Assembly (NCBI RefSeq): GCF_019192965.1
Contig: NZ_JAHTKU010000001.1
Span: forward strand, 170,100 to 234,099
Source: Nocardioides daeguensis
Lineage (GTDB): Bacteria > Actinomycetota > Actinomycetes > Propionibacteriales > Nocardioidaceae
Direction of reading: 5' to 3'
DNA: 64,000 nt
The translations under genes and the position numbers were made by a program. A model generated the notes under the pieces. It searched no databases. It saw only the letters and a list, made by a program, of their open reading frames with translations, and was not told the origin of the DNA. Below, piece after piece: positions 39,769 to 50,024 of this stretch (the stretch's first letter is position 1; each line of letters begins with the position of its first letter).

Positions 39769-40564
39769 CTCCGGCCAGCTCCTCGGTGAGCGCGGCCAGC
39801 GCCGCCAGTCCCGCGGCCCGGTCGCCGGGGTGCTCGAGAAGGGTGCGGACGAACGCGGAGCCCACGATCACCCCGTCGGCGTACGCCGCCAGGTCGGCCG
39901 CCTGCGCACCGGTGCTGACGCCGACGCCGACGCCGACCGGCAGGTCGGCGCCACCCTTCGGGCTCAGCGCCTTGGTGCGGGCGATCAGCGGGGCCACGCC
40001 CGCGGCCGTCGCCTGCTTGGTGCCGGTCACGCCCATGATCCCGGTGGCGTAGACGAAGCCGCGCGAGGCCGCGGTGGTCAGCGCGATCCGCTCGTCGGTG
40101 GACGACGGGGCGACGAGGAAGACCTTGTCGAGGTCGCGCTCGTCGGCGGCGGCGATCCACTCGGGCGCGTAGTCCGGGGTGAGGTCGGGCGTGATCAGGC
40201 CCGCTCCCCCGGCGTTCGCCAGGTCCTGGGCGAACCGCTCGACGCCGTACCGCTCGACGGGGTTCCAGTAGGTCATCACGAGGGTGGGCGTGCCGGTGGC
40301 GGCGACCGCCTCGACGACCCGCAGCACGTCGGCGGTGCGGATCCCGGCGTCGAGCGCCTGCTGCGCGGCGGCCTGGATGATCGGGCCGTCCATGACCGGG
40401 TCGCTGTAGGGCAGCCCGATCTCGATGACGTCGCACCCGGACTCGACCATCACCCGGAGCGCGGCGATGCTGCCCTCGACGTCAGGGAAGCCGGCCGGCA
40501 GGTAGCCGACCAGGGCCGCCCGGCCCTCGGCGCGGGCCTTCGCGAACGCGGTGCTGGTGCTCAC
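39755..40564 (-). CDS. trpA: Tryptophan synthase alpha chain
   Basis: The 269-residue TIM barrel cleaves indole-3-glycerol phosphate to indole. The catalytic Glu and Asp are in [20 protein letters not shown]. Other signatures are [35 protein letters not shown] and [20 protein letters not shown] with GVIVGSAFV. The GTG start overlaps the trpB stop (GTGA), which fits equal production of alpha and beta chains. Confidence 0.97.
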   Translation of the reverse strand: MSTSTAFAKARAEGRAALVGYLPAGFPDVEGSIAALRVMVESGCDVIEIGLPYSDPVMDGPIIQAAAQQALDAGIRTADVLRVVEAVAATGTPTLVMTYWNPVERYGVERFAQDLANAGGAGLITPDLTPDYAPEWIAAADERDLDKVFLVAPSSTDERIALTTAASRGFVYATGIMGVTGTKQATAAGVAPLIARTKALSPKGGADLPVGVGVGVSTGAQAADLAAYADGVIVGSAFVRTLLEHPGDRAAGLAALAALTEELAGGVRA

Positions 40565-41793
40565 TTCTTCTCTCCCGCGGTGCCGAGCCCGAAGTACTCC
40601 AGGGCCGTGCCCATGTCCTTGTCGCCGCGCCCGGAGAGGTTGACCAGGATCGTCTGGCCCGGCCGCTCCTTGGCGACCCGCAACGCGCCCGCGACGGCGT
40701 GTGCGGACTCGATCGCGGGGATGATCCCCTCGGTGCGGGCCAGCAGGGACATCGCGTCCATGGCCTCGGCGTCGGTGACCGGCAGGTAGGTCGCCCGGCC
40801 GGCCGCCGCCAGCGCGGAGTGCTGCGGTCCGACGCCGGGGTAGTCGAGTCCGGCCGAGATCGAGTGCGACTCGACGGTCTGGCCGTCCTCGTCCTGCAGC
40901 ACGTAGGTGCGCGCGCCGTGGAGGACACCGATCGTGCCGGCGAAGATCGTCGCGGCGTGCCGACCGGTCTCGACGCCGTCACCGCCCGCCTCGAAGCCGT
41001 AGATCGCGACCTCGGGGTCGTCGACGAAGCCCGCGAACAGGCCGATCGCGTTGGACCCGCCGCCCACGCAGGCGGCGACCGCGTCCGGCAGGGCGCCGTA
41101 CTGGTCGAGGCACTGCTGGCGCGCCTCGTCGCCGATGCCCCGCACGAAGCTGAGGACCAGGCTCGGGAACGGGTGCGGGCCGGCGGCGGTGCCGAACAGG
41201 TAGGCCGTCTCGTCGACGCTGGCGACCCAGTCGCGCAGCGCCTCGTTGATGGCGTCCTTGAGGGTGCGCGAGCCGCTGGTGACCGGGATCACCTCGGCGC
41301 CGAGCAGCTGCATCCGCGCGACGTTGAGGGCCTGCCGCTCGGTGTCGACCTCGCCCATGTAGACGGTGCAGTCGAGGCCGAGGTAGGCCGCAGCGGTGGC
41401 CGACGCGACGCCGTGCTGACCGGCGCCGGTCTCGGCGATCACGCGGGTCTTGCCCATCCGCTTGGTGAGCAGCGCCTGGCCGAGCACGTTGCGGATCTTG
41501 TGGGCGCCCGTGTGGTTGAGGTCCTCGCGCTTGAGCAGGATCCGGGCGCCGGCGTGCTCGGAGAGCCGGGTGGCGTCGTAGAGCATGCTCGGGACGGCGG
41601 CGTACTCGTGCAGCAGCCGCTCGAACTCTCCGGTGAACTCCGGGTCCGCCATCGCGCCCTGCCAGGCGGTGTCGAGCTCGTCGAGCGCCGCGATCAGCGC
41701 CTCCGGCATGAAGCGGCCGCCGAAGGCGCCCGCACCACCGAACCAGCCGAGCGCGTCGGCGTCGTAGCTGCCCGTCGAACCAGCCTTGCTCAT
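40561..41793 (-). CDS. trpB: Tryptophan synthase beta chain
   Basis: The 410-residue PLP enzyme joins indole and serine. The PLP-binding Lys lies in [20 protein letters not shown], followed by [20 protein letters not shown]. The phosphate-binding loop is [15 protein letters not shown], and [19 protein letters not shown] completes the site. The ATG overlaps the trpC stop by 4 bases and its own stop overlaps trpA. It is the TrpB1 form that pairs with TrpA. Confidence 0.97.
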   Translation of the reverse strand: MSKAGSTGSYDADALGWFGGAGAFGGRFMPEALIAALDELDTAWQGAMADPEFTGEFERLLHEYAAVPSMLYDATRLSEHAGARILLKREDLNHTGAHKIRNVLGQALLTKRMGKTRVIAETGAGQHGVASATAAAYLGLDCTVYMGEVDTERQALNVARMQLLGAEVIPVTSGSRTLKDAINEALRDWVASVDETAYLFGTAAGPHPFPSLVLSFVRGIGDEARQQCLDQYGALPDAVAACVGGGSNAIGLFAGFVDDPEVAIYGFEAGGDGVETGRHAATIFAGTIGVLHGARTYVLQDEDGQTVESHSISAGLDYPGVGPQHSALAAAGRATYLPVTDAEAMDAMSLLARTEGIIPAIESAHAVAGALRVAKERPGQTILVNLSGRGDKDMGTALEYFGLGTAGEKK

Positions 41794-42596
41794 CCGTGGA
41801 TCCCCGTCATCGCTGCGACTGCCTGGCGCGGTGCGCCGTCCTTCACGAGCGCCTCGCCGACGAGCACCACGCGGGCGCCCTCGCCGACGAACCGCTCGAC
41901 GTCCTGGGGCCCGAAGATGCCGGACTCCGCGACCTTCACCCGGTCGTCGGGGACGAGGGGCGCGAGCCTGCCGAAGACGTCGAGGTCGACCTCGAGCGTC
42001 TTGAGGTTGCGGGCGTTGACGCCGATCAGCTCGGCGCCCACCTCGACCGCGCGGGCGGTCTCCTCCTCGTCGTGGACCTCCATGAGCACGGTGAGGCCGA
42101 GCTCGCGGGCGAAGTCGTGGAGTCGGCGCAGCCGCTCGCCGGGCAGCGAGACCACCATCAGCAGCGCCAGGTCGGCGCCGGCCGCGCGGGCCTCGAGGAG
42201 CTGGTACTCGGTGACGATGAAGTCCTTGCGGAGCACCGGTACGTCGACCGCGGCCCGCACCGCGCGCAGGTCGGCGAGGCTGCCGCCGAACCGGCGCTGC
42301 TCGGTCAGCACGCTGATCGCACCGGCGCCGCCGGCGGCGTACTCGACCGCCAGCGCGGCCGGGTCCGCGATGTCGGCGAGCGCACCCTTGCTGGGGCTCT
42401 TGCGCTTCACCTCGGCGATCACGCTCGAGCCGGGGGCGCGGAAGTGGGGCATCGGGTCGCGCGGCGCGTCGACGTCGGCCAGTGCGGCCCGCAGGTCCGC
42501 CTCCGAGGTGATCGCCTGACGGGCGGCGAGGTCCTCGAGGACTCCGGCGAGGATCCCGTCCAGCACCGTGGGCTGGGTGGCCTGGGGGGCCGACAT
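41790..42596 (-). CDS. trpC: Indole-3-glycerol phosphate synthase
   Basis: The 268-residue TIM barrel closes the indole ring. The catalytic Lys is in [20 protein letters not shown], with [40 protein letters not shown] and [14 protein letters not shown]. No fused TrpF domain is present. I chose ATG 42596 because GGAGG lies six bases upstream and the longer frame is in the promoter region. It is the first gene of trpCBA-SCO-lgt. No Trp-rich leader peptide attenuator is evident. Confidence 0.96.
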   Translation of the reverse strand: MSAPQATQPTVLDGILAGVLEDLAARQAITSEADLRAALADVDAPRDPMPHFRAPGSSVIAEVKRKSPSKGALADIADPAALAVEYAAGGAGAISVLTEQRRFGGSLADLRAVRAAVDVPVLRKDFIVTEYQLLEARAAGADLALLMVVSLPGERLRRLHDFARELGLTVLMEVHDEEETARAVEVGAELIGVNARNLKTLEVDLDVFGRLAPLVPDDRVKVAESGIFGPQDVERFVGEGARVVLVGEALVKDGAPRQAVAAMTGIHG

Positions 42597-42782
42597 CTGA
42601 CGCCTCCGTGACGTTTTCTGACAGTGGGCTGGTTCGAAGTGCTCCGCGCGGGGAGGGTCCGACCGCACCGACACACCAACGCGTGGTGTCGAGTGTGGCA
42701 CGCGGCCGTTAGGGTTCCACACACCGCCCGCGACTCGGTCGGGCCACACGTTCACCCGTTACACCTGAGAAGGGACCTCACC
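42597..42782. promoter_or_regulatory. Divergent promoter region, trpC / DUF4190
   Basis: 186 bases. A rightward TAGGGT at 42710-42715 could drive the DUF4190 gene with a leader of about 60 bases. An inverted repeat ACACCA/TGGTGT (42673-42678 and 42684-42689) near the middle could be an operator. A GGAGG site serves trpC. I do not see a tryptophan attenuator. Confidence 0.4.
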
Positions 42783-43130
42783 GTGAGCTACAACGAGCCG
42801 CCGAACTACGGCACCCCGCCCCCGCCGCCTGCTGGCGGCTACGGATACGGCGGCCCCGTCGGTGGCGGGGACCACCCGCAGGGGACCACGATCCTGATCC
42901 TCGGCATCCTCGGCATCGTCTGCTGCGGCCCCCTCGGCATCGCCGCGTGGGTGATGGGCAACAAGGCGATCAAGGAGATCGACGCGAACCCGAGTGCCTA
43001 CACCAACCGCGGGACGGTCAACGCCGGCCGGATCTGCGGCATGGTCGGCACCATCTTGATGGTCGTCGGCATCGTCGCCTACGTCCTGCTCATCGCCATC
43101 GCGGGCACGGTCAGCTTCAGCACGAGCTGA
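42783..43130 (+). CDS. DUF4190 small membrane protein
   Basis: The 115-residue product has a Pro/Gly/Tyr-rich cytoplasmic start (NYGTPPPPPAGGYGYGGPVG) and two membrane helices. GILGIVCCGPLGIAAWVMGN with KAIKEIDANPSAY is characteristic of DUF4190, and the second helix is MVGTILMVVGIVAYVLLIAI. GTG 42783 has GAAGGGA upstream. Function is unknown. It points away from trpC and sits between the trp genes and the DUF2752 gene. Confidence 0.8.
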   Translation: MSYNEPPNYGTPPPPPAGGYGYGGPVGGGDHPQGTTILILGILGIVCCGPLGIAAWVMGNKAIKEIDANPSAYTNRGTVNAGRICGMVGTILMVVGIVAYVLLIAIAGTVSFSTS

Positions 43131-43160
43131 CGCCCTCCGGCCGACGCGGCCGACGAACGC

Positions 43161-43198
43161 CACCGGCGGGGTCAGGCACCAGCCTGGCCCCGCCGGTG
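43161..43198. terminator. Bidirectional terminator between DUF4190 and DUF2752 genes
   Basis: A 17-bp stem with one G-T pair (CACCGGCGGGGTCAGGC against GCCTGGCCCCGCCGGTG) and an ACCA loop separates the two convergent genes. Confidence 0.85.
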
Positions 43199-43205
43199 TG
43201 TCTCG

Positions 43206-43643
43206 TCAGGGCGCGAGCCAGGACCCCGCGGGCGTGTTCCGCACGACGGCGAACAGCGCCATCACGACCAGGACGACCCACGTCCCGGCCGCCGTGCGCT
43301 CCGCGGGGACGGCCCAGGGGCGGCCCGTCCAGCGGCCGTGGGTCCAGCGGGCCAGTGCGTAGAGCACGAACGGCAGGCTCGCCACGAACAGCAGGTTGCT
43401 GGAGGCCGCGGCCCCGATCTGCAGGTTGCTGAGGTCGTTGACGGCACGCAGGCCGCCGCAACCCGGGCAGGAGATGCCGACCGCGGCGGAGGGGCACAGG
43501 CCCCAGCTGCCCTGCTCGTGCGGGTCGCGCAGGTGGAGCGCGAGGCTCGCGGCGGCGAGGCCGCCGACCACGGCGGCGGGCGGCACCATCCGGCGCCACC
43601 GCGCCGGGGCGGCGGTGCGGACCGGATCAGCCGCGAGGGTCAT
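43206..43643 (-). CDS. DUF2752 membrane protein
   Basis: The 145-residue product has three or so helices. The hallmark is CPSAAVGISCPGCGGLRAVN, a Cys-rich segment typical of DUF2752, followed by DLSNLQIGAAASSNLLFVAS. The paired Cys (CPGC) suggest a redox or metal role, but none has been shown that I know of. It starts 15 bases after the HGxxPAAW gene in the same leftward run. Confidence 0.85.
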   Translation of the reverse strand: MTLAADPVRTAAPARWRRMVPPAAVVGGLAAASLALHLRDPHEQGSWGLCPSAAVGISCPGCGGLRAVNDLSNLQIGAAASSNLLFVASLPFVLYALARWTHGRWTGRPWAVPAERTAAGTWVVLVVMALFAVVRNTPAGSWLAP

Positions 43644-43658
43644 GGCCGAGGGCCAGGC

Positions 43659-43859
43659 TCAGTGGCCGGCCTCGTGGAGGCCCAGCTTCGCCATCACGAC
43701 GAAGACGACGCCGCCAGCGATCACGACGGCGGTGCCGACCCAGAACAGGACCCAGTTCAGCGGGTGGATCGACATGCCGACCGCACCCACGATGAAGCCG
43801 ACGAGCGAGACGAGAACGGCGGTCCAGGCCGCAGGGGTGTTGCCGTGGTTGTCGGCCAT
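43659..43859 (-). CDS. HGxxPAAW-family small membrane protein
   Basis: The 66-residue product begins ADNHGNTPAAWTAVLVSLVG, the conserved HGNTPAAW start of a small actinobacterial two-helix family that sits next to trp genes. Helices are TAVLVSLVGFIVGAVGM and VLFWVGTAVVIAGGVVFVVM. The tail KLGLHEAGH is also typical. Function is unknown. The ATG is preceded by an AGGGAA-like site. Confidence 0.85.
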   Translation of the reverse strand: MADNHGNTPAAWTAVLVSLVGFIVGAVGMSIHPLNWVLFWVGTAVVIAGGVVFVVMAKLGLHEAGH

Positions 43860-43918
43860 GAGAGGGAACTCCTCGCTCGTTCGGGTGGATCGGGTGTGAT
43901 TCTAGGGGGTGCTGGGAC

Positions 43919-44554
43919 TCAGCGGTCGCTCGGGCCGTCGGTCGGGTCGTGGCCCTCGTCGAGGGACTTCCACAGGTCGAGGTTCGACTGGTCCGCGGGA
44001 TCCGCGACGGAGGCGGCCGCGGCTGCCGAGCCGGCGCCCGTGGGGGCGTCGTACCGGCTGCCCATCTCGGGCCACGACGGCACCAGCCGTACGGCCGCGC
44101 CCGCCGCCACGAGGGCGACCAGCCCACAGCCGACGGCGATCCACAGCCAGCTGCTGCGCTCGACGTCGATGGCCGTGAGGTTGAGCCCGAGGCGGGTCGC
44201 GAGGTCGGCTGCCGCGTCATCGTCCTGGACGAAGCCGCCGACCACGACGACGACGATGAAGCCGGCGGCCGCGACGAGCGCGAGGAGGGCCGCACCGCGG
44301 CGCACGATCCCTCGGGTGACGAGCAGGACGCCCCAGGCGGCGAGCGCGACCAGCGCGAGCGCGCCGGCGAGCGGGAACTCCACCGAGCGCTCCTGGGCCG
44401 TCGGTGCGATCCCGCCGGCCGCCGTCAGCGTCGCCTCGGGGATCGAGAGCATCGCCTTGTGCCCGGCGACAGCCGCGAACCCGCTGCCGGCGAGTCCGAG
44501 GAGCACGACCGGGCCGAAGGTCCGTCGAGCCGGGTCCTGCGTGCCGTCAGGCAT
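43919..44554 (-). CDS. Tryptophan biosynthesis-associated membrane protein (Trp_oprn_chp)
   Basis: The 211-residue product has four membrane helices ([60 protein letters not shown] and [20 protein letters not shown]) and a polar tail ending [20 protein letters not shown]. The DLWKxLDxGxDPT tail is diagnostic of the TIGR02234/PF09534 family found beside trp genes. Its role is unknown; a part in indole or tryptophan handling is often guessed. ATG 44554 overlaps the hisI end by 8 bases. trpE, usually between hisI and this gene, is absent here. Confidence 0.85.
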   Translation of the reverse strand: MPDGTQDPARRTFGPVVLLGLAGSGFAAVAGHKAMLSIPEATLTAAGGIAPTAQERSVEFPLAGALALVALAAWGVLLVTRGIVRRGAALLALVAAAGFIVVVVVGGFVQDDDAAADLATRLGLNLTAIDVERSSWLWIAVGCGLVALVAAGAAVRLVPSWPEMGSRYDAPTGAGSAAAAASVADPADQSNLDLWKSLDEGHDPTDGPSDR

Positions 44555-44897
44555 CGAGCAGCCCGTGGTCGAAACAGGTGCGGGCGCCGGTGTGGCAGGC
44601 CACGCCGACCTGGTCGACCTTGACGAGGAGGGTGTCGCCGTCACAGTCGAGGCGCACCTCCTTGACCAGCTGGGGGTTGCCGGAGGTCTCGCCCTTGACC
44701 CAGTACTCGTTGCGCGAGCGGCTCCAGTACGTCGCCCGGCCGGTGGTCAGCGTGCGATGCAGCGCGGTGTCGTCCATCCACGCGAGCATGAGCACCTCGC
44801 CGGTGTCGTGCTGCTGCACCACGGCAGGCACCAGCCCGTCGGGAGTGCGCTTGAGACGGTCGGCGATCTCGGTGGGAAGGGAGGTCACGGGCTCCAT
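44547..44897 (-). CDS. hisI: Phosphoribosyl-AMP cyclohydrolase
   Basis: The 116-residue zinc enzyme opens the adenine ring of PR-AMP, the third step of histidine synthesis. [39 protein letters not shown] and [20 protein letters not shown] contain the conserved Cys and Asp ligands, and CHTGARTCF the last Cys. There is no fused HisE domain. The ATG shares its A with the TAA stop of the ABC exporter subunit (TAATG), so hisI is coupled to a transporter rather than to hisF. Confidence 0.95.
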   Translation of the reverse strand: MEPVTSLPTEIADRLKRTPDGLVPAVVQQHDTGEVLMLAWMDDTALHRTLTTGRATYWSRSRNEYWVKGETSGNPQLVKEVRLDCDGDTLLVKVDQVGVACHTGARTCFDHGLLDA

Positions 44898-46714
44898 TAT
44901 CCGCGCTGCGCCACCCAGGACGCGTGCAGCCTCGCATAGGGGCTGTCCGCCTGCCGCACGAGCTCGGCGTGCGGGCCGTGCTGGACGATCCGGCCGCGGT
45001 CGACCACGACCACCACGTCGGCCGCCTCGGCGGTCGAGAGCCGGTGGGCGATGGTGACCGAGGTGCGCCCGCTCATCAGCCGCTCCAGCGCCCGCCCGAT
45101 CCGGGTCTCGAGCTCGGGGTCGACGGCGCTGGTGGCCTCGTCGAGGACGAGCAGGTCGGGGTCGGCGAGCTGGGCGCGCAGCAGGGCGACGAGCTGGCGC
45201 TCCCCCGCCGACAGGGACTCGCCGCGCTGCCCCACGCGGGTGTCGATGCCGTCGGGCAGGCCCGCGAGCCAGTCGCCGAGACCGATGGCCTCGGCGGCCG
45301 CGCCGATCTCCTCCGCGGTGGCGCCCAGCCGTCCGTAGCGGACGTTGGCCGCGAGCGTGTCGTCGAAGAGGAAGCCCTCCTGCGGCACCAGGACGACGCT
45401 GCGGCGCAGCGCGCTCTCGGCGACCTCGCGCAGGTCGACGCCGTCGAGCAGGACCCGGCCGCGGCTCGGGTCCATCAGCCGGGTGAGCAGCTTGGCGATG
45501 GTGGACTTGCCGGAGCCGGTCTCGCCCACCACGGCCACCCGTTGCCCGGCCGGGACCACGAGGTCGATGTCGCTGAGCACCTCGACGCCGCCGGGGTAGG
45601 CGAACGCCACGCCGTCGAAGCGGACGTCGATCGCACCCTTCGGCAGGCTCTGCCCCTCGGCGCCCGGGTCGACCAGGTCCGCGGGCGTGTCCAGGATGCC
45701 GATCACGCGGCGCCAGCCGGCGATGGCGTTCTGGGCGTCGGTGAGGATCTGCGTGCCCATCTGGACCGGGCCCACGAACAGGGTCACGAGGAACGCGAAG
45801 GCGAGCACCTCGCCCGCGGTGATGCCCGCACCCCAGGCGAAGCCCTGACCCAGCCAGATGCCGACGATGAGCACGCCGGCGTTCGCGAAGCCGGCCGAGA
45901 TGCCGCCGAGGCTGAACGAGAACGCGGTGAACCCCTGCGCCCGGGTGCTCGCCGCCTTGTGGGCGTCGATGGCGGTGTCGATCCGCTCCTGGGTGCGCTC
46001 CTCGATCGCGTACGCCTTCACGACCGCCGCCCCGACCACCGGCTCGGACACCGCGGACAGCAGCACGCCGACCTGGCGTCGTACGGTGCCGTAGGCGGCG
46101 GCCAGCTTGCGTTGGAAGTAGCGCAGGCTCAAGAAGAGCGGCGCGAAGCAGACCCACACGACGACGGCGAGCTGCCAGCTGTAGAACACCATGACCACGG
46201 TCGCGATCAGCATCTGCCCGACGCTGACGACGAAGATCAGGCCGCCGAACACGAGGAACTGGCTGACCTGGTCGACGTCGCTGGTGACGCGCGAGACGAG
46301 GGCGCCGCGGCGCTCGGTGTTCTGGGTGAGCAGCGGCAGGTCGTGGACATGGCGGAACGCCTTGACGCGCAGCGTCGCCAGGCCGCGCTCCGCGGAGGAG
46401 AACAGCCGCGCCGTCATGGCGTACGACGCCCAGCTGGTCACCACGATCGCGGCCGCCGCGGCGAGCGCGAGCCACGTCGTGAAGCCCGGGTCCGGGCCGT
46501 CGGGACCCCGCAGCCCCTTGTCGATGGTCTGCTGGACCGCGATCGGGACGACGACCTGGCCGACCGAGGCGAGGACCGCCAGGGTCAGCGTCCAGCCGAT
46601 GCCCTCGACCAGCTCGGGCGAGTGGCGGATGCCGCGGCGCAGGGTCTCCCACGCGCCGAGGTCCTCGCCCGTGGCGAGGCGGGTGTGCTCGGGGGTGCGC
46701 AGGGCCGTGCTCAT
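44897..46714 (-). CDS. ABC exporter half-transporter, subunit with the intact catalytic site
   Basis: The 605-residue type IV (MsbA-like) half-transporter has six helices (residues about 40-330) and a nucleotide-binding domain. Walker A is [19 protein letters not shown], Walker [15 protein letters not shown] with the catalytic Glu, and the switch is [16 protein letters not shown] with His. Its signature motif is altered to [16 protein letters not shown] instead of LSGGQ. Together with the partner gene this is the pattern of a heterodimeric exporter. The ATG overlaps the partner's stop by 4 bases. The substrate is unknown. Confidence 0.9.
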   Translation of the reverse strand: MSTALRTPEHTRLATGEDLGAWETLRRGIRHSPELVEGIGWTLTLAVLASVGQVVVPIAVQQTIDKGLRGPDGPDPGFTTWLALAAAAAIVVTSWASYAMTARLFSSAERGLATLRVKAFRHVHDLPLLTQNTERRGALVSRVTSDVDQVSQFLVFGGLIFVVSVGQMLIATVVMVFYSWQLAVVVWVCFAPLFLSLRYFQRKLAAAYGTVRRQVGVLLSAVSEPVVGAAVVKAYAIEERTQERIDTAIDAHKAASTRAQGFTAFSFSLGGISAGFANAGVLIVGIWLGQGFAWGAGITAGEVLAFAFLVTLFVGPVQMGTQILTDAQNAIAGWRRVIGILDTPADLVDPGAEGQSLPKGAIDVRFDGVAFAYPGGVEVLSDIDLVVPAGQRVAVVGETGSGKSTIAKLLTRLMDPSRGRVLLDGVDLREVAESALRRSVVLVPQEGFLFDDTLAANVRYGRLGATAEEIGAAAEAIGLGDWLAGLPDGIDTRVGQRGESLSAGERQLVALLRAQLADPDLLVLDEATSAVDPELETRIGRALERLMSGRTSVTIAHRLSTAEAADVVVVVDRGRIVQHGPHAELVRQADSPYARLHASWVAQRG

Positions 46715-48468
46715 GCGGGCACCTCCTCGTAGGCGTTGACGAGGCGGGCGTAGTCGGCGTTGCGGGCGACCAGCTCCTCGTGGGGTCCGCGGTCGGCGAT
46801 CCGGCCGTCGACGAGGTAGAGCACCTCGTCGGCCAGGCCGATGGTCGCCTTGCGGTAGGCGACCACGACCAGCGTGGTGTCCTCCGCGCCCAGTCCGGCG
46901 AGGATCCGGGCCTCGACCTCGGGGTCGACCGCAGAGGTGGCGTCGTCGAGGACCAGCAGCCGCGGGTGCCGGACCAGGGCGCGGGCGAGGGCGAGGCGCT
47001 GTCGCTGACCGCCGGACAAGGAGGTGCCGCGCTCCCCCAGCCGGGTGTCGAGGCCGTCGGGCAGCGCGGCGACGAAGCCGTCCGCCTGGGCGGTCCGCAG
47101 CGCAGCCCAGACGTCCTCGTCGGGGATGTCGACGCCGAGCGCGACGTTGCCGCGCACCGTGTCGTCGAAGAGGAACGCGCTCTGGGGAACGACGGCCAGG
47201 ACCTCCGCCAGTCCGCCCCGGCGCAGCTCCCGCAGGTCGATCCCGTCGACCCGGATCGCGCCGGAGTCGACGTCGACCAGCCGCGCCAACAGGCCGGTGA
47301 GCGTGCTCTTCCCGGATGCCGTGGCGCCGACCAGGGCCACGGTGCGGCCGGGCTCGACGTCGAAGGTGACCTCGCGCAGCAGCGGCCGGTCGGCGGCGTA
47401 GCCGAACGCCGCGCCGTCGACCTCGAGCCGCGCACCACCGGCGTGGCGCGGGGCCGGGCGCTCGCCGTACTCCATCGCGCCGGTGGCGGCGACGACCGCG
47501 GCGACCCGCCGGTATCCCACGACGCTGCGCGGGAAGTCGCCCAGCAGCCAGCCGATCGAGCGGATCGGGAACGCGACGACGGTGAGCAGGTAGGCGATGG
47601 TCACGACGTCGCCGGCGACCGTGGCGCCGGACACCACCCGGTTCACGCCGATGACCAGGACCACGAGGACCGCGAGGCTCGGCAGCGCGGCGAGCGTGGG
47701 GTCGAAGGCCGCGCGGATCCGGCCGACCCGGATGTTGGCCTCGCGCAGCTCCTCGGCCTTGGCCCGGAACCGCTGGGTCTCCTCGGGCTCGCGGCCGAGC
47801 GTCTTGACGACGAGCGCGCCGTCGAAGGACTCGTGGGCGATCTCGGACAGCTCCGCCCGCAGCTCCTGGGCGCGGGTGGCCCAGCCCTGGGCGAGGCGCT
47901 GGTAGACGACGTTGACGCCGATCACGAGGGGGAAGACGAGCAGGCCGACCGCCGCCAGGACCAGGTCGGTGAGCAGCATCTGGACGACCGCGATCACCAT
48001 CATCGCGACCGTCCCGACCGCCATCGGCAGCGGCGCGATCGGCCCCCAGGCCGCCTCGACGTCGGCGTTCGCGTTGGAGAGCAGCTCGCCCGTGGGGTGC
48101 TTCTGGTGCCAGGCCATGGGCAACCGGAGGTACTGGCGGGTGACGGCACGGCGGCTGTGCGCCTGCATCCGGTACTGCATGACGCCCGCGCCCAGCCGGC
48201 GCGCGACGATGCCGACCGCCCGCAGGATCGCGACGCCGACGAACAGCCCGAGCACCGCCCAGAGCAGACCGGCGCCGATCTCACCGTCCCGGAAGGCCGG
48301 GAGGACGACGTGGTCCGTCGACCAGCCCAGCACCCAGGCGTCGGCGACCGTCAGCGCTCCGAAGAGCAGGCTCCCGACCGTCGACACCGCGAAGATCCAC
48401 GGTTCCCGCTTGATGGCCACCCAGAGCACGCCGAACCCGGCGGACGTCGTACCGCTTCCTGTGCTCAC
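46711..48468 (-). CDS. ABC exporter half-transporter, subunit with the degenerate site
   Basis: The 585-residue half-transporter has an N-terminal six-helix domain and a C-terminal ATPase. Walker A is [19 protein letters not shown] and the signature is intact ([17 protein letters not shown]). Walker B reads [14 protein letters not shown] with Asp in place of the catalytic Glu, and the switch reads [17 protein letters not shown] with Tyr in place of His. So its own ATP site should not hydrolyse, while its signature completes the partner's active site. I chose GTG 48468; TTG 48480 is an alternative. A TAGGCT box (complement of 48495-48500) lies upstream. Confidence 0.9.
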   Translation of the reverse strand: MSTGSGTTSAGFGVLWVAIKREPWIFAVSTVGSLLFGALTVADAWVLGWSTDHVVLPAFRDGEIGAGLLWAVLGLFVGVAILRAVGIVARRLGAGVMQYRMQAHSRRAVTRQYLRLPMAWHQKHPTGELLSNANADVEAAWGPIAPLPMAVGTVAMMVIAVVQMLLTDLVLAAVGLLVFPLVIGVNVVYQRLAQGWATRAQELRAELSEIAHESFDGALVVKTLGREPEETQRFRAKAEELREANIRVGRIRAAFDPTLAALPSLAVLVVLVIGVNRVVSGATVAGDVVTIAYLLTVVAFPIRSIGWLLGDFPRSVVGYRRVAAVVAATGAMEYGERPAPRHAGGARLEVDGAAFGYAADRPLLREVTFDVEPGRTVALVGATASGKSTLTGLLARLVDVDSGAIRVDGIDLRELRRGGLAEVLAVVPQSAFLFDDTVRGNVALGVDIPDEDVWAALRTAQADGFVAALPDGLDTRLGERGTSLSGGQRQRLALARALVRHPRLLVLDDATSAVDPEVEARILAGLGAEDTTLVVVAYRKATIGLADEVLYLVDGRIADRGPHEELVARNADYARLVNAYEEVPA

Positions 48469-48682
48469 TTCTGCCCGCAACCTCGCACCGCGCGAGCCTA
48501 TTCCTCGCGCAGCGGGTCCGAGACGTCGAGGCGATCACGCAGCAACGTGGTGGAGAAGAATCTCCGTCACCATCACGTCAACACGCCTGGGTGCTCCTCA
48601 CCTGCCGCGAGATCCACTCCCCCACGTCACGGCCTGTGGAGAACTCGGCGCACCCGCCGGGAGATCGGGCGATCCTGCTGAC
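48469..48682. other. Intergenic region, ABC exporter / small lipoprotein
   Basis: 214 bases between divergent genes. Apart from the leftward TAGGCT (48495-48500) for the exporter I see no clear promoter, hairpin or gene. A GGGAG about 20 bases before the lipoprotein ATG is too far to be a good ribosome site. Confidence 0.35.
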
Positions 48683-48862
48683 ATGGACATTCTCGGTACC
48701 CGTCTCGGGGTCCTCTGCCTCACCGTCGCCGTCCTGCTCAGCGGATGCGCCGCCTCCGGCGCCGAGCAGCCCGACCGGCGCACCCCGCCGGCGCGTGACG
48801 CGCCGTCCGGCGAGCTCGGCGACCTGGCCGACCGGGGCGCGAGCGGGATAGCCGGCTACTGA
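48683..48862 (+). CDS. Small predicted lipoprotein
   Basis: A 59-residue frame begins MDILGTRLGVLCLTVAVLLS then GCAASG: a short start, hydrophobic core and a lipobox (LLSGC) at Cys22. The remaining 37 residues are polar and Pro/Arg/Asp-rich with no recognisable domain. The start context is weak, with no good ribosome site or leaderless box. Its stop overlaps the end of the convergent hypothetical gene. The convincing lipobox is the main reason to call it. Confidence 0.5.
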   Translation: MDILGTRLGVLCLTVAVLLSGCAASGAEQPDRRTPPARDAPSGELGDLADRGASGIAGY

Positions 48863-49251
48863 CCTGCAGGGGCGAGCGGGCTGACGATCCGTACGCTCAT
48901 GTGGAACGTCGACATCGCCCCCTCGAGCACGACCAGGAACCCGTCGGGACCGTCGCGGTAGACCTGGCGGCTCTGCTCGAACGTGGGGTCCGGCGGGTTG
49001 AACTCATGGCACGCGCGCAGGGCCGCCTCGAGCGCGACGGCGCGCTCCGCGTGCTCCGTGCGCCCGATCTGCACGACGGTGGGCGGCTTGAGGTCGCCGC
49101 GGTTGGCGTACTCGATCAGGACCCGCCAGGGACCCTGCCCGCCCACGGCGTCGGACTGCGCGTCGGGCTGCGCATCGGACTCGGCGACGGACTCGGCGAC
49201 GGCACCCGGCTCATAGGTGTCGTACGTCGCGTCCGCGCCCTCCCCCGTCAC
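48856..49251 (-). CDS. Conserved hypothetical protein downstream of hisF
   Basis: The 131-residue soluble product has an acidic, low-complexity start (about 40 residues rich in Ala, Glu, Asp and Ser), then a folded-looking part: [40 protein letters not shown] and [21 protein letters not shown] do not recognise a domain. Its GTG overlaps the hisF stop (GTGA), making hisA-hisF-this gene one coupled operon, so it may be expressed with histidine synthesis without being part of it. Confidence 0.7.
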   Translation of the reverse strand: MTGEGADATYDTYEPGAVAESVAESDAQPDAQSDAVGGQGPWRVLIEYANRGDLKPPTVVQIGRTEHAERAVALEAALRACHEFNPPDPTFEQSRQVYRDGPDGFLVVLEGAMSTFHMSVRIVSPLAPAGQ

Positions 49252-50024
49252 CGGACCGGCAGACCTGCCCCGGACAGCGCGGCCTTGACGTCCGCGATCC
49301 GCAGGGTGCCGAAGTGGAAGACCGTGGCGGCGAGGACGGCGTCCGCGCCGGCCTCGACGGCCGGCGGGAAGTGCTCGGCAGCGCCGGCACCGCCGGAGGC
49401 GATCACGGGGACGGACACCTCGGCGCGGACCTTGCGGATCAGCTCGAGGTCGAACCCGTCGGTCGTACCGTCGGCGTCCATCGCGTTGAGGAGGATCTCA
49501 CCCGCGCCCAGCTCGGCGGCGCGGACCGCCCACTCGATGGCGTCGATCCCGGCGGACCGGCGGCCACCGTGGGTGGTGACCTCGAAGCCCGAGTCCCCCA
49601 CCGCTGCGGCGTCGGCGCCGACCCGGCGGGCGTCGACCGACAGCACCAGAACCTGGTTGCCGAAGCGGTCGGCGATCTCGGCGATCAGCTCGGGCCGGCG
49701 GATGGCCGCGGTGTTGACGGCGATCTTGTCGGCGCCGGCCCGCAGCAGCCGGTCGACGTCCTCGACCGAGGAGACGCCGCCGCCGACGGTGAGCGGGATG
49801 AAGACCTGCTCGGCCGTCGCGGAGACGATGTCCATCGTGGTCGCGCGGCCCTCGTGGGAGGCGGAGATGTCGAGGAAGGTGAGCTCGTCGGCGCCCTCCG
49901 CGTCGTAGAGCCGGGCCAGCTCCACCGGGTCACCGGCGTCGCGCAGCTCCTGGAAGTTGACGCCCTTGACCACCCGGCCGGCCTCGACGTCGAGGCACGG
50001 GATGACCCGGACCGCGAGGGTCAT
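49248..50024 (-). CDS. hisF: Imidazole glycerol phosphate synthase, cyclase subunit
   Basis: The 258-residue TIM barrel uses ammonia from HisH to form imidazole glycerol phosphate and AICAR. Catalytic Asp residues lie in [20 protein letters not shown] and [51 protein letters not shown] and [20 protein letters not shown] are family signatures. The ATG overlaps the hisA stop by 4 bases. hisH is encoded upstream, separated by an inserted rightward gene. Confidence 0.97.
   Translation of the reverse strand: MTLAVRVIPCLDVEAGRVVKGVNFQELRDAGDPVELARLYDAEGADELTFLDISASHEGRATTMDIVSATAEQVFIPLTVGGGVSSVEDVDRLLRAGADKIAVNTAAIRRPELIAEIADRFGNQVLVLSVDARRVGADAAAVGDSGFEVTTHGGRRSAGIDAIEWAVRAAELGAGEILLNAMDADGTTDGFDLELIRKVRAEVSVPVIASGGAGAAEHFPPAVEAGADAVLAATVFHFGTLRIADVKAALSGAGLPVR

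Noticed and set aside
42597..42770. Tryptophan attenuator upstream of trpC
   Set aside because: An in-frame upstream extension contains two Trp codons, but there is no separate short leader frame with adjacent Trp codons and no terminator/antiterminator pair.
48620..48650. DnaA-box-like TGTGGAGAAC near the small lipoprotein gene
   Set aside because: A single imperfect match with no cluster, no dnaA or dnaN nearby and no AT-rich unwinding region.
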